Positions 1 to 11,716 of a DNA stretch of 64,000 nucleotides are shown piece after piece. A model generated the notes under the pieces. The model was given only the letters and a program-made list of their open reading frames with translations. It did no database searches and was not told the origin of the DNA. A program made the translations under genes and the position numbers. Within the stretch, counting starts at the first letter, position 1; each line of letters opens with the position of its first letter. The stretch lies in the NCBI GenBank assembly GCA_031835245.1, contig JAVKOQ010000242.1:7501-71500 (forward strand), read 5' to 3'. Source of the DNA: Balamuthia mandrillaris. Lineage: Eukaryota > Discosea > Longamoebia > Balamuthiidae.

Positions 1-699
1 CCTTTTCCTTTTCTTTTACCTAAAAGGACTTATTTTATTCAATGCCTTTAATGCTGGTGGCATAAACAGTATACTACTAATGCTCTTGGCTGAGTTTCCA
101 ATGGACATGTGATTGAATGTCAAAAATGAGGAATATCTTTGCCTAGACAGCAGTACCTATTATAGTATATTAATTGAGCATGAAAAAGATCATGTCACAA
201 CCCAGCCTTGGGTCATGCCAATCCCTTTTTCTCTTGCAATGCTCACAAAGGAGAGATAAAATTGGAGTGGTTCTTGGGTTGCTCTTATCAGAAAGACCCA
301 CTTCATGTATACAGTTTCTCTCTTTAATTATGTTATTCTCTCCTTTTTCTCTGTTTCTCCTCTTCTTTTGTAATGCAATACTTAGAGATTCTGTTGATTG
401 GCTGGCTGACGTCATCCTAGCAATTATATTGGGATTGCACCGCATGACATCCTTCTCCATTTTCAAGACAACAGCAACACTCGTTGGCTTGAAAGTCAAT
501 GTCATAGTGTTGCAGCTCCTCCATTCCTATAGATCTTCTCCACTCCCAAGCCTCTTTTCCAGTCTGTCACGTCTTAATCAACTTCTTTTTCCTTGCCCTT
601 TGCCTGTTTGCTTTTCTTGTTGCTTCCACTCAACCATTGCCTCAAGAACTCTATCAATAGGTCGTCACAGTGTAAATCTCATTCTTTCACTCAACAGTT

Positions 700-810
700 G
701 TGTCACAGAGTGTATCCTTTCCATTTAACAAGGTATTCTACTTCATCTTCTCCATTCCTCATGTCCTTGATGGTCTCTTCTTCATATTCTTCTCCATCCA
801 TTCCTTGTGT
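700..810 (-). mobile_element. Chromodomain-like fragment (retroelement remnant)
   Basis: The minus strand has a short open stretch with acidic residues, then IKDMRN, then EVEYLVKWKGY. The YLVKWKGY core with an acidic lead-in is the hallmark of chromodomains, including those at the integrase end of Ty3/gypsy chromoviruses. A stop follows directly after KGYTL, where the second half of the domain should lie, so the copy is broken. It sits about 230 bp downstream, in minus-strand order, of a reverse transcriptase fragment. I therefore infer that both come from one internally deleted element. A remnant of a cellular chromodomain gene is the alternative. Confidence 0.5.
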
Positions 811-1029
811 TTCTTCTTCTTTTGCTACTTCTTGATCCTGCTGTCCTGGGGTCTTGTCCTCTCAATTCATTTGCTTTTAGTCCTTTTTGTCGCCATTTTG
901 CAAGCTGTCTCTTCTTTGGTTCTGTCTTAGTTAGTTTTTGAGGGAAAGCTGACAGATCCATTTCCACTTCCTTTCCTTCTTCTTCTTCTTTTTCTTCTTC
1001 TTTTGTTTTTGCTAAGTTGCTAAGCTTTT

Positions 1030-1470
1030 CTATGACAGATAAGTCAGCAGTACCAGCCTTCCCCTCAACACAGTAGTCATGCTCTTCATGACATCAACTC
1101 CCTTGTCCATGGTAGACTGGAATGTTGCAGGGGTGTTGGTCAAACTGAAAGACACAGCCACAAACTCAAAGAGTCCATGGTGGCACACAAAGGCTGTCTT
1201 CTTGATGTCCTTAGGGACCATAGGAATCTGCCAGTATCCACTGGTAAGGTCCATGACACTCGGGTATTCAGTATGGGTGAGGTGGTCCAGTGTGCTGTCT
1301 ATATGCAAAATGGAGTACACGGCCTTCTTGGTCACAGCATTTAGTTAACAATAGTCCACACAAAACTGAATAGTGCCATCCTTCTTCCTAGCCAATATAA
1401 CAGGTACTGACCAGGGACTCTTGGAAGGGCAAATGACCTGATTATCAAGCATATCATCCACATGCACATC
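1030..1470 (-). mobile_element. Ty3/gypsy reverse transcriptase fragment (decayed)
   Basis: Two abutting minus-strand reading frames give reverse transcriptase motifs in the expected order. First comes a PSKSPWSVPVILARKKDGT-like block with FCVDY (about 1360-1440). Then come LNAVTKKA, VMDLTSGYWQIPM and FSLTNTPATFQ (about 1120-1330). These match Ty3/gypsy pol, but a stop codon interrupts the frame after FCVDYC, and the catalytic Y-x-DD block and all downstream RNase H/integrase sequence are missing. The fragment cannot encode an active enzyme. It is a pseudogene-like relic in the AT-rich first 6 kb. Confidence 0.8.
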
Positions 1471-3119
1471 AACCACTTTGTGCTTTTTATAATGTTTTCA
1501 TTGCTTATTTCCTTTCTTTTTCTTTTTGTTATTTCTTTCAACTTTGATATATACTTGGCAAAAAAACACAATAAAAATAAAATTTCTTTCTCCTGTCTAT
1601 TCTTTGTTTCCTCTTTTTTTAATGCTAATTCTTTTTTTTATTGTTATGTAGTTTCTTTTTGTTTTTTAATCAGCATTTTGCAAGCTTTTTTTTGGGTTTT
1701 ATGTTGTTTTTGAGGTTTTGTTTTTGAATTTTGTTGAAAAGTCACAGTTTAATTATTTACAAGGTATTAGTAACTTATACAAACTACTAGATGACTTCTA
1801 ATATCTTATCTAAAACAAAGAGAATTATATAAAGTACATCAAAAAGTAGCTGAAGAAGGACAAGCTAAGACATTGATAAAGGAAGATAATGAATATTTAA
1901 TGAAAGAGAAAAGTGTCTCATAAGTTTTCAGGACCAATGGTAATTTGTTGTTGTTCTGAATTTGCTTATTATCATCTGCAACATGAAAAACAGGAGGAAA
2001 AGGAGGAAGAAGGACCTTGGACAGCTATTGCAGGTCTTGGTATGAACTATAGTCTTTTCCAACCTCATTTTATTTTTTTTACTTATGTCAACTTTCACAT
2101 AGAGAAAGCAGTTATGTTGATTTCTGCTTAATTAATTTTCTTATGGTCAATATCAACATAACAAAAAATGTGTTCAATATTATGGTTGTCTCATTTTAGT
2201 ATATAACTAAAAAAAAATGATCAAGGAACAAGTACCCTCAATTTGGTCCTTTCATGTTGTATCAACTTTCTTGTGTTGACAAACTAAAGAAAGGAACCTT
2301 AAAAAAAATTAGTTCAAACAAAACGAAGATTTGAAACCTGTTCTTTGTGAAAAAAAAACACATATATAATGAGCAAGCTTGTATTGCAATAAGGGATCAC
2401 TACTAACAAAGAATGCTTTTTTCCTTTGTTACCATGAAACCATGCTTTTGGAAAAAAAAAGGGGGCCAATATAAACAAACTATAGCACAGAGCTAGTATA
2501 TTCTTAAGGAACTTAGTGAAGGTTTGTTCTATCTGCAAAGCCTATACCCTGTTTGTTCATTATACAGCTGTTTACCACTTTGTGTAAACCAAATCCATTT
2601 ATCCATCTATCCATACAAATGAATGAAGGCAAGGTTGGAAAACTGCTGAGCAAGCTTCTTCAAAGCAACTGGGGCCGCCTAATCTTGCAGGACTTTGAAG
2701 AAAACATCCTTCATTCTGTTGCTTAAGCCATTCAACTCAGTTACAAGGCTTCTAAAGGCAACAAGGTTCCCAGTGGTTGTCTGTCCTATGCAGTGCTGCT
2801 ACCTTTGTCTCTGCCAAGGAATAATGAAGCCTTGGGGCTGACGACACAAGCAAGGCATAGTAGGTTCTCTTTTGCTCAGTATGGAGTAAAGAAAAAAAAA
2901 GAGAAAGAGAAAGAATAGGAAATAAATAAGTTTATAACAAACAATAGAGAAATGATAAAAGAAAGAAGAGAGAGAGTGAAAGAGAGAGAGAGAAAGAGAG
3001 AAAGAGAGAGAGAGAGAGAGAGCAACTAGATGAGAGAGTGCTATGCTGACAGCAACAGTGATAGTGATGAAAATTTCTTCAAATTGTAAACCAACCATTT
3101 CTTTCATTATGACTTCCTG
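1471..3119. other. AT-rich stretch without a supportable gene
   Basis: No open frame here looks like a conserved protein. The minus strand around 2640-2800 has a short open stretch (NGLSNRMKDVFFKVLQD, then a stop, then VALKKLAQQFSNLAF). It could be a decayed transposable-element exon, but it is too short to name. A (GA)n tract lies at about 2940-3022. The rest is AT-rich sequence with many homopolymer runs. Confidence 0.5.
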
Positions 3120-3317
3120 TCAACACTCTCCTACTACTAGAGCCCCCTTCTCTCTCTATAGCTAGGGGCTCAGGGCCCCAGGGGGCTCTAGTAGGAACTA
3201 CTGCGCTATAGCCTTATTTCGCTGAGATCTTACTACAGAGCCCCTCCCCTGGGGAACCCAGGGCTTTGAGACTTTAGAGGGGCTCTGTAGTAGTAGGAGG
3301 GAGAATCAACACTCTCC
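3120..3317. mobile_element. MITE-like foldback element with direct-repeat flanks
   Basis: The outer arms (3128-3147 and 3279-3299, beginning CTCCTACTACTA and ending TAGTAGTAGGAG) are inverted repeats that differ by one 2-nt indel. Inside, 3131-3148 pairs with 3181-3195 and 3230-3244 pairs with 3279-3292, so the element can fold into two consecutive hairpins. The 12-mer TCAACACTCTCC lies on both sides (3120-3131 and 3306-3317), as a target-site duplication would. It is GC-rich and encodes nothing. This layout fits a non-autonomous foldback/MITE element; no parent transposase is visible. Confidence 0.7.
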
Positions 3318-3969
3318 CCAATACCTCCAAATTTTCTCACCCTTTTTATTTTTCCCTTTTCCTGACACATTCAAAGCACACTTTGGTCCACATCTTTTCT
3401 TATGAATAAACCCAGAGTTGCTTATGTGCCATCCCATTCTTGATTCACAGGGTTATTCCCCATCAAAATTCTTTCTTTTGGTTAAATCAACTTGTTTGTT
3501 TTGTTTACATTACTCTTTTCCATCTTGATGTGTTTGTTCCCTTGTTTTACCTTCGAATGATATGTTTTGACCCTATTCATATTATTTACTCCTTTTAACA
3601 CACTAGTGTATAAATAGTTTGTTATCTTGACAAAGGATCAAGTTATACAGGAAATGCATTGATTATGTACAATATAACCCTAATCTATGTTCCTTCACAA
3701 AGTATCTAAAGATGTTATTACAACCATTCAGTACTACATGAAGAACTCCTGCCCAGCTGACAAAAAATGGTAAGACTCCAAAGAAAACAACAAAAACACA
3801 GCTTATTGAACTTGTTCCCCTCTGTTATTGGAATAAACACATTATCAAGAACAGCAAAAACAAAGCTACAATCAACAAAAAGAGCAACTCCAAGCTCAAA
3901 TGGAAGGCATTCTTGTGTTGGACTACAAAGAAACTCTTCACCTAGGACAGAGTTTGGTTGAAAAAACAT

Positions 3970-4330
3970 GAACCTTCTACAAACAACTATGACAGTCTTT
4001 GGTGCTGTTCTCTTGTACCAGGAGGCAGAGGGACAACCATTATATGTGCACTACTTTGATGTGGTGTCCGCTGTGCTGATGAATAACTCGTGGATTATGG
4101 TGTGATGCCTAAGGGAGATCTTGGCATGTCCTGAATAGAAGCAGTTCAACTTCCAGATGATATACTTGTGGATGGACAATGGACCAAGCTACTTTCATAC
4201 ATGAGAGACCTTCTTTTATTTTCTTTTGATGATGTGTAAAGATGCTGGCTTTGCTAATAAGCTCTTTATTAACTTTTATACAAATAACCACAGCAGGTCA
4301 CTTTTCCATAGTTTCAAAGGCTGTTTCCAA
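3970..4330 (+). pseudogene. Decayed DDE-type transposable-element ORF
   Basis: One plus frame beginning at the ATG near 3970 reads through several stops yet keeps a coherent pattern: YVHYFDVVSAVLMNN, then a CLREIL segment, then LWMDNGPSYFHT, FFYFLLMMCKDAG and a FINFYTNNHSRS segment. The order (YFDxxS, W-x-D-N-G-P, short hydrophobic block, NF...H.xS) resembles the catalytic core of a class of eukaryotic transposon proteins that carry a W(S/M)DNGPH motif. At least three in-frame stops show it is dead. Family assignment is by memory of motif layout only. Confidence 0.4.
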
Positions 4331-4719
4331 GTGGACCAAACAAAACCAAAAAACAAACAATGAAGAAAAAGTACAAAGCCAAAGAAGGAGTGGAACTACT
4401 CTGTGTTAATTCATAATAATACTCCACTCACCACTAACTCCTCTTATTCTTACAACCAAGCTCTTCTTAATGACTTGGAAGTTTTTTATCACTTCTTCAT
4501 CTTTACCAATCCATCCTACCAACATTTCATCTTCACTTCTAAAAACAGTCCTTGTCACCTTCTTTTCTTAAGCACTCAATTTCTCCAACTTTGTGGATTG
4601 TTGGAAAAGGTTTACTGGCCTGTGAATGCATCAAAGAATACTACAAGGTTAGCAATGCTAGGTTTATTTATTCTAAAATATTAATGGTTTTTTTTTGAAT
4701 AGATACACATAGCCAGGAA
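4331..4719. other. AT-rich stretch without a supportable gene
   Basis: Only short open frames of low information content occur here, with no recognisable domain or splice-linked exon set. I see nothing that supports a gene. Confidence 0.5.
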
Positions 4720-5215
4720 GAACATAGATGGACAAACACAAACAAAAACGAAAATAACAATAGAAACAAAAGCAGAAACCAAAATGAAAACAAATTAAGA
4801 TAGAAACAGAAACAGAAACAGAAACAGAAACAAAAATGGAAACAAAACCAGGATCAACAATAGAAACTCAATCAAAAACAAAAAGAAAATGAAAAAGAAC
4901 TAAACAAAAAAAAAACAACATAAAACAACAAAAAAGAACAAAATAAAGAAAGCAAAAGCAAAAACAAAAAAAGAAATCAAATCAACAAAAACAAAACCAA
5001 ACAAAAGAAAAAATCAAAAAAAGCAAAAGAAAAAGAAAAAACACAAAGAAAACAAGAGTGTTGGATGAGAAATAAAGAAATTGATAATTGGGTAGCATTA
5101 ATAATACAACTAAAAGAAGCAGAAGAAAAAGAAAAAGAAAAAGAAACAAGACAAAGAGACCAAAAGAGTCAGATGCAAAATTAAGAAATTGACAATTGGG
5201 TAGCACAACTTCCAC
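4720..5215. repeat. Purine-rich simple repeats with an imperfect 108-bp duplication
   Basis: A-rich hexamer-like units (AAACAR, e.g. a run of AGAAAC near 4801-4835) and AAAAG units fill the stretch. Two 35-nt blocks ending AATTGGGTAGCA (about 5062-5096 and 5170-5204) are similar and 108 bp apart, which points to an old imperfect tandem duplication. Minus-strand frames through it are Leu/Phe-rich low complexity and are not called as genes. Confidence 0.6.
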
Positions 5216-6366
5216 AATCTACAGAAGACCTGATGGAACTGACAGATCAACCAGAGTTTACAGACCAAGGATCAGTGCTAAACCCACTCACAATACATCC
5301 AGATAATATCCTTTTCCCTTTCTATGCTTTGCCTATACCATCCTATTCTTTTTGCTTTCCTAAAGATCCAAATTTTATTTTGCCTTTGCTTTAATCAATG
5401 GACCTTGAAATAGCAATGGACTGGCAATGAACTACCCCAAAAAGACCAACAAAAACAGCCTTCTCTCTCTTGCTCTCATTCTCTCTTTCTTCTTGACCCT
5501 GCGATAGTGGAGAGAAGAAAGGGAATGGTGGTGATGAAGATGGAATGGAAATGGTGATGGCGATGGCAGTGGCAGTGGCAGCAATGGCGAGTGATAGTGG
5601 TAATGATTTGAAACACACCACCAGTGTAAGTAAACCACAGGTTTATATCATTCTTTCATGAAACATTACAGCTTGTAGGTTTTTCATCTTCTTTTTTTAA
5701 AACTTTGAATACAGTAAAAAGAAACAAAGCAAGCTCTCACAAAGGGCCAGCTTGTAGGCAAGGACAGAAGATTTCAAACAAAGCTCAAGCCGTGTTGAAG
5801 AAAAAGAGAAGAAAGAATACCTTCACTTAACTTCAAGGTATGTTACCATGAGTTTTTATGAGGTCTGTTTGCTAAACTCAATGCTAACAAATAGAGCAAC
5901 ACAAAATAACAGCTCTTGAAGATTATGGGACAAAAACGAGCATAACACGGGCGACCTACCCTCCCCTAGCCACAGCACTCTCTGTTGAGAGAGGCACTCC
6001 TTGCATATCCTTTGCCGACTGATACGGACTTGAGGGCCACAACGTGGGACCGTTTTTGGTCATAGCTCAAAAGAAGGGTCTTCAAACTCTGTTTTGTATT
6101 CTGGAGGAAGAAAAGAAACAACACGTAGTGGCAGGTCAACACCAGTGGAGTTGAAACAACTAATAAAGCTATTTGCATGAAAATGAAAAGAGTGAAAAGA
6201 ACGAATGCACAGAGAGCTGACCAACGCGCAATGGTTTGGTTTGGCGGTGGTCCTTGTCGACACTAATTCTCCCTGCTAAAAGTAACAGGGAAGCGCAGGG
6301 ACTATTTTGCTGCCCTTTTTTCCCTTGCCATTTCTTTTGAGCCAGCTGCAAAAGGAAAGAAAGAAG
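5216..6366. other. Transition from AT-rich repeat land to the first gene
   Basis: 5216-5900 contains short low-complexity frames only. 5900-6366 is the 5' flank of the TFIIF alpha gene. It has a GTCGAC hexamer at 6256-6261, about 110 bp upstream of the ATG, and no clear TATA box. Short minus-strand frames (about 5966-6263) do not join into a protein I recognise. Confidence 0.4.
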
Positions 6367-8307
6367 ATGCAAGGGCCAAAGAAAGCACTACCTTCTAGCT
6401 TTGCCATCGGTGGCAGGTCACGGACGTTGGTGCTAAGGAAAGCAGAAGATGGAAGCTTGGAAGTCTCCTCCTCCTCCTCTTCCGCTGCGAGCAGCAGCCC
6501 TTCCTCTTCCCAAGCAGCAGAATGCAAGTTCAGCCTTGCTCGCATTCAACTCCCAGACACCGCCGCCACCCCAAATTTTACCCAATGGGCCAAACCGTTG
6601 CTCATGTACAGAGAGGAAAAGACGGATGAGGAGGGAAATTCAGTGCCGCTCTCCTTTGCTCGCAGAGGCGTGTTGCCCCCGCACGTGTTCAAAGGCATGC
6701 CCCTCATCCTGCAGGATGCTGTTGGCAAGCAGAGCTTTGTCGGAAAGATTGAAGGAGCACAGACCTCCAACTACTTTCTTTGTGCGCTGGAGGTACTTTC
6801 CTCGCTCTCTCTCTCTCTCTCTCCCCTTCTTTTCAGAGCAGACACTTATACTTAACCTGACTTCTCCACCATTGACAAACCAGGGAGATGAGTTAAAGGT
6901 GTACCCTTCTGGTGATTGGTATAACTTCAAGCCAAAACGCACTTACAAGACTCTCAGCTTGGAGGAAGCAGAAGCTCAGGTTTTTTTTTGATTTCACTTT
7001 TGAACGGCTCGCCATAAGTCTTTCATTGCTTAGATTACGTTTCTCTCCCTCCTTTCCTTTCTCCTTGCTGTCGTTCTTTCTTCTTGTTCTTCTTCTTCTA
7101 TTTCTTCTTCTTGTTCTTCTTTTGCTTCTTCTTCTTCTTCTTCTTCTTGTTCTTCTTCTTCTTCTTCTTCTTCTTCTTCTTCTTCTTCTTCTTCTTCTTC
7201 TACTCCTCCCTCATACAGCTCAAGTCACATCAAAAGAAAATTGATCGTTGGTTGATGAAACAAGGCAAAGGAGAAAACGGAAAGGATGATACAGAAAAAC
7301 CTGAACGTTCTGGGCTTATAGATCGGTAAGACTAGCCCTTCATTTCTGCTCTCATCTTATTCCCGCCTTTTCTTTCGCTTGGTGGGGTTTGTTGACACTG
7401 AAATGAACAAACAAGGAGCTATGACAGTGATGAGGAAGGAGAAAAGTTGGCAAAAAAGAAAACAAACGAAGAGCTCGACTTTGCTGAATCTTTTGATGAT
7501 GATGAAGAGCACGACCAGGTCGGTCTCTCTTACACCCTTTTGAGTATGTTGCAGTTTTCGTTTCTGACTTTGCTCTCCAATTAAAAAGGCGGTGGAAATG
7601 GAAAAGAGTGGAAAGCTAACAAAAACAGGGAAACAACTGAAGAACTTGCTTAAAAATCTAGGCGGTGAAGACACAGAACATCAGAGTGTACATTCTCCTC
7701 CTCTTCTCTCCTTTTCTTGCGTCTCACTTTATTACCGGTAGTCGGATGAGGAAATAGAAGATGAAGAAGAGGAAACAGAAATAAGAGAGGATTCAGAGAA
7801 AAAAGGGATGAGCCCAACCAAGACAACCACACCAGCAGAGTCACCAACCGAGGCTGCTGCCACTGGCACTGGCACTGGCACTATTATAAAAACTACCACA
7901 GAAACAACCCTACAACAACCCACAAAAGGCACCAAACGCAAACCATCCAGCACTAATGCTACTGAGGACAAGACAGCAACCAAGAAGGTGCCTCTATCAC
8001 TCTCTTCTTTCTTACCTTGGACTAAAAGTTGCTTTATGTTTGGTGCCGTTAGACAAAAACAGAAGAAAAAGTTATAACAGCAAAGGAAGAGAAGCCAACC
8101 GAAATATCAGAGGAAGCTGTCAAACAGGAACTGCGCAAAGGGCACATAAAGACAGCTGCGCTGATAGAGCGGTTTAAGGCGTTGCTAACAGACGCGGCAA
8201 GAAAAGGCGAGTTCATGCAGATCGTAAAGAAAGTGGCGGAGATAACGGAGGTGCCGGCTGGCTCTGGCAACAAGTTTCTTACTCTAAAAGCAGAGTACAG
8301 GGCCTAA
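6367..8307 (+). CDS. Transcription initiation factor IIF subunit alpha (RAP74-like)
   Basis: Seven exons (6367-6792, 6884-6979, 7219-7325, 7416-7518, 7589-7687, 7742-7987, 8053-8307) give 443 residues with all phases consistent. The N-terminal half has the TFIIF dimerisation features: FVGKIEGAQTSNYFLC, GDWYNFKPKRTYKTLSLEEAE and an SDEEGE acidic stretch. A Thr/Lys-rich linker follows. The last exon is a compact basic domain beginning TEISEEAVKQELRKGHIKT, which matches the C-terminal winged helix of RAP74. TFIIF binds RNA polymerase II and helps it join the preinitiation complex. Intron 2 holds a (TTC)n microsatellite. The gene ends 44 bp from the convergent JmjC gene. Identification is firm; the fifth donor (GTACAT) is the weakest splice call. 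Confidence 0.85.
7080..7203 (+). repeat. Intronic (TTC)n microsatellite
   Basis: Sense-strand TTC repeats interspersed with TTCTTG units occupy most of intron 2 of the TFIIF alpha gene and end just before the CATACAG acceptor. Confidence 0.9.
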
Positions 8308-8350
8308 CGAGAAGTATTATTCTCTTTCCCTGATAAGAGAAACGAACACT

Positions 8351-10991
8351 TCAGTCATTGGAAAGGGTCATCTGAGCCTTCATGGAGTTGTAGGTTTTGC
8401 GGCCTTTAGGCTTCGAGATAACGTCGTAATAGACATAGTCACCTCGTACCTCTTCGTTCTCTTCCTGCCCCACTCCCATTTTCCGCCTTTGCTTTGCTTT
8501 CGTTGAGCCTTTTCTTCTGTTGGACGACGCTGTTTTTCCATCTTCTCCTTCTCCTTTTCTCCGCTTCTTGGCTTTTCTTGGGGAGGCAAGGTTGCTGCTA
8601 GTGTCGTCCCCTTCGTTTTGCTCTTCTTGACCATTTTCAACCCGTTCTATTTCGTGGCTGTCTTTTTCTTCTTCCACTTGTTCTTGTTCTGTTTCGTTGT
8701 TATCATTGTCTCTTTGGTTCTTGGTCTTAGTGTGTCGTGGAGAGTGAGGTCGTTTCTTCTTGTTTTTGTTTTCGGCTTTCTTCCGTTCTTTGTACTTGCA
8801 GGTAGCACAGCAACAGTTTTTGCGGCAAAGGTAACACGTCCAGCTGCCCTTCTGCCTTAACTCGTTGCAGTCGAGCTTCCAATAGCGCCACAAACAATTG
8901 TCGCAGTAGACGGCGCCACATATTCTACCTCCGTTTGGCTTTTCGTTGGTACAACGCATTAAAGACGAGTCTGGCTTTCGGACATGGCATGAGTGACAAC
9001 TTACGGCCCTCACCTGATAATAAACACTTATGAGTCACGTATCTAAAGAAAGAGCAGAGAAAAGAGAATCAAAGCGTGGAGAGACAGAGGAGAAACCATG
9101 CAAAGCCAAGCCCGGGTGCCAACGCTAGCAGCAATACCAGCAGGCGGCTTGGTGAAACCCTCATGCAGGTCGCTGGGCGGAAGGTACCTGTCCACAAGAA
9201 AAAAGGCAGTCTCCCTATCCTCTTTCTCTTTCTCCTGCCGTAGCTGCTCCACACTGCGGTGGTAGTGCTGCAATGTGGAATAGTAGGCCTTTAACCCTCG
9301 CTTGTAGATGCCCAACAATTCCCCGCGAGAAAAATACTGAGTAACTGTCAGCCACCGCTTGACAAAACCTTTACACAAGGGGCGGCCTTCCGCCACGCAG
9401 TCGAAACAATAGTCCAACTCACTTTCCCATGCCTCATAGTCTGCCTCCGCTTGTCGCTTCTGTTCTGCTGTCATTGGTTTGCCGCATGGTATCTTGTGGA
9501 AACACCGATTACCAATGTCGCAGCGACAGAGGTTGCAGCTCCGTATGAACGGGATAACGTCGTCAAACTTCGCGACGCTGAACTCGCGCGCTACCTTCGC
9601 ACTAAGTTTGTTGACGTAATCGATGTCTATCCACTCATCCCGCAACATCTTTTCCACAACCCGAAGCAACGGAGGGAAGTCCATCAGTAACCGCCTACAT
9701 TCAATTATTACTTGCTGGTTGTCCTGTTCTTCCGACTCATTTTCTTCGGTTGTAAGTGTGTCTGCCTTTTCGTGATCTTGTTCCTTTGTGTCATCGGGCT
9801 TTTCTCCATTTTCTTTTACACTGTTTGAAACAATGACTGCCACTTCGTTGTCTTCCGTGTCTTTCTCTACGTCCATATTTGCTTCTTTCTGCGATATTTC
9901 TTTTTCCTGGTTCGATAGTTCTGCTTCCTCCTTTTGTATATCCGTTTCCGTCTCTTTCTCCTTCATTTCTGCGTTCTCCTTTACCACTACCACTATACTT
10001 TCTTCCTCTTCCTCCTTCACTTCCTCTGTTTCTTCCTGTTGATTTTTGTCGTATTGGCTCGACTTCTTGCCACCACTCCAACTCCTGCTGTTTTGTACAA
10101 AGGATGTTCCATCATCACTTTCATTACCGAAGAGCTCATCCACCCTACGACTGCGGACTAGCAACCCATGTATTGCTGCCACCTTGACTCGATAAACCTC
10201 TGGTTTGCTCTTCTTTCGGTAAGTAGGAAGAGCACTCTCTAGCGACAATTCCAAGGTTTGTGGACTCAGCCTATTCCACGCAAATTTGCAACTAACTCCG
10301 CCCTTTTGATGAAACACGACTCAAAGCTTAGCATAACCGAAAGGTTAAAATGAAAGTAAGTGGTCGCTAAAACCTGATTGATGACTTGATGGGCCGCCTC
10401 AGGAGGGACGAGCACAAGGTCGCCTTCCTGCTGTTTGATGACATAAACAAGAAAAGGTGCCTTAAGGAGGTCCTCCACCGGCATGAAGTAATTGTCATCG
10501 TCGATGGAACTTCCGTGCTGTTCCCAATAGGCCTTCACTAGCTCTCGGTCATGCGTGGCTACCATGAACCACAATGCCATCGCACCTGGTTCCCCCCACA
10601 CCATCACGTTGTGTCCCAAAGTTCCCATAATGTCCTATTATTTAAAAAAACCCCCATTAAAGAGTATTCTCACAGAAACACTGATGATGGAAGTCAAGGA
10701 AGGAGGAAGAAGGGAATAATACGGAGAACCTTGTGAGCAGGAGTTTGGGTGCCGTGATAGCCGACGTAGATCATGACGGACTCGGCTTGAGCAGTACATG
10801 GGACGTCTCCCAATAAATCCTCTTTTCTCTTCCAAAGGAGGCATGGATAAAGGTTGTTTTCCACATGTTCTATCCATTCGGTTGGAGACGTAATATCTTT
10901 GCCGTAAAGCCTTTCCTTTCGTTCATGAGCGGGCAGCTCTACATACTCCACATAATCCCTTTTGTTTGTTTGTTTGGTTTGCTTGGTTGAG

Positions 10992-11032
<41 letters not shown>

Positions 11033-11716
11033 GGAGAGGGAGAAGAGCAAAACGAACTTGAGCTTCCATCCTTCTCTGTCGGTGACCTGGTCGTTGTCAC
11101 GTGGCCCCAATATGTCCATATCTCTAGTTAAGAGAGAGAGAGAGAGAGAGAGATGAGAAACACTGCTGAGCATGCACAGACGAACGTGAGGCATAACAGC
11201 ACACCCGTATTTGTCTTTGAGCCACTCAAGGGTAAAGGTATGCCGAAAGCTGCTGTCCGGATCCCATGTTTGGGTGGTATTCTGAAGGATAAGGGGAACA
11301 CCACGTTTGATGACAGTCTCATGGAGATGCTTTTGCTGATCAAAGTCTTTGTACTCTATTCGCTCCGCCCACCTAAAGTTACCCTTCTCGAACCACTCGC
11401 CCTGCAACTCAATTGTATGTTGGGAGGGTTTGGCTCGCTGGGCACTGCTCAACGGCTTGCAATGCCTCATCATGGTGAGCCAGCCAAAATCCTTTAGTAC
11501 GCCCGCTATCGCACAAGGTCGGCACCTCTTTGCCTCGAGAACACAAGCCGCCAGAGAGTGTGTGTTCTCTTCCTCCTCCTCCTCCGCGCCAAGTAAGTGG
11601 AACAACAACGCCAAGGACTTCTCTCTGTCGACCACCGGCTCCTCAAGCAAACATTTTTTTTTCAGGTTACTTGCGATTATTGTCGATATTTCAGAGCAAA
11701 ATTTGTTGTGTATCAA
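8351..11716 (-). CDS. JmjC-domain protein with C-terminal zf-4CXXC_R1 zinc finger
   Basis: Six exons on the minus strand (11716-11205, 11123-11058, 10958-10730, 10634-10374, 10302-9097, 9013-8351) give 978 residues. The JmjC fold spans the middle exons. HKD (iron ligands H-x-D) begins exon 4, and the distal histidine lies in VPPEAAHQVINQGG, followed by the usual FAWN segment, so the Fe(II)/2-oxoglutarate site looks intact. A Cys-rich patch (LCRCDIGN, CFDC) and an acidic/Lys-rich linker follow. The last exon opens with SCHSCHVRK and continues with CGAVYCDNC and CYLCRKNCCCATC, a 4CXXC_R1 finger as in CDCA7 and plant IBM1-type proteins. The likely role is nuclear histone or DNA-associated demethylation. 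The first donor (GTGTGC) and the start codon are the least certain points. Confidence 0.75.

Noticed and set aside
174-835. Plus-strand Ser/Phe/Leu-rich open frames in the first kilobase
   Set aside because: They lie antisense to the retroelement remnant and are low-complexity complements of purine-rich sequence.
5966-6372. Minus-strand frames upstream of TFIIF alpha (e.g. VVSFLPPEYKTEFEDPSFEL)
   Set aside because: Pieces look protein-like but lie in different frames with stops between and no clear splice sites. They could be a relic, but I cannot support a gene.
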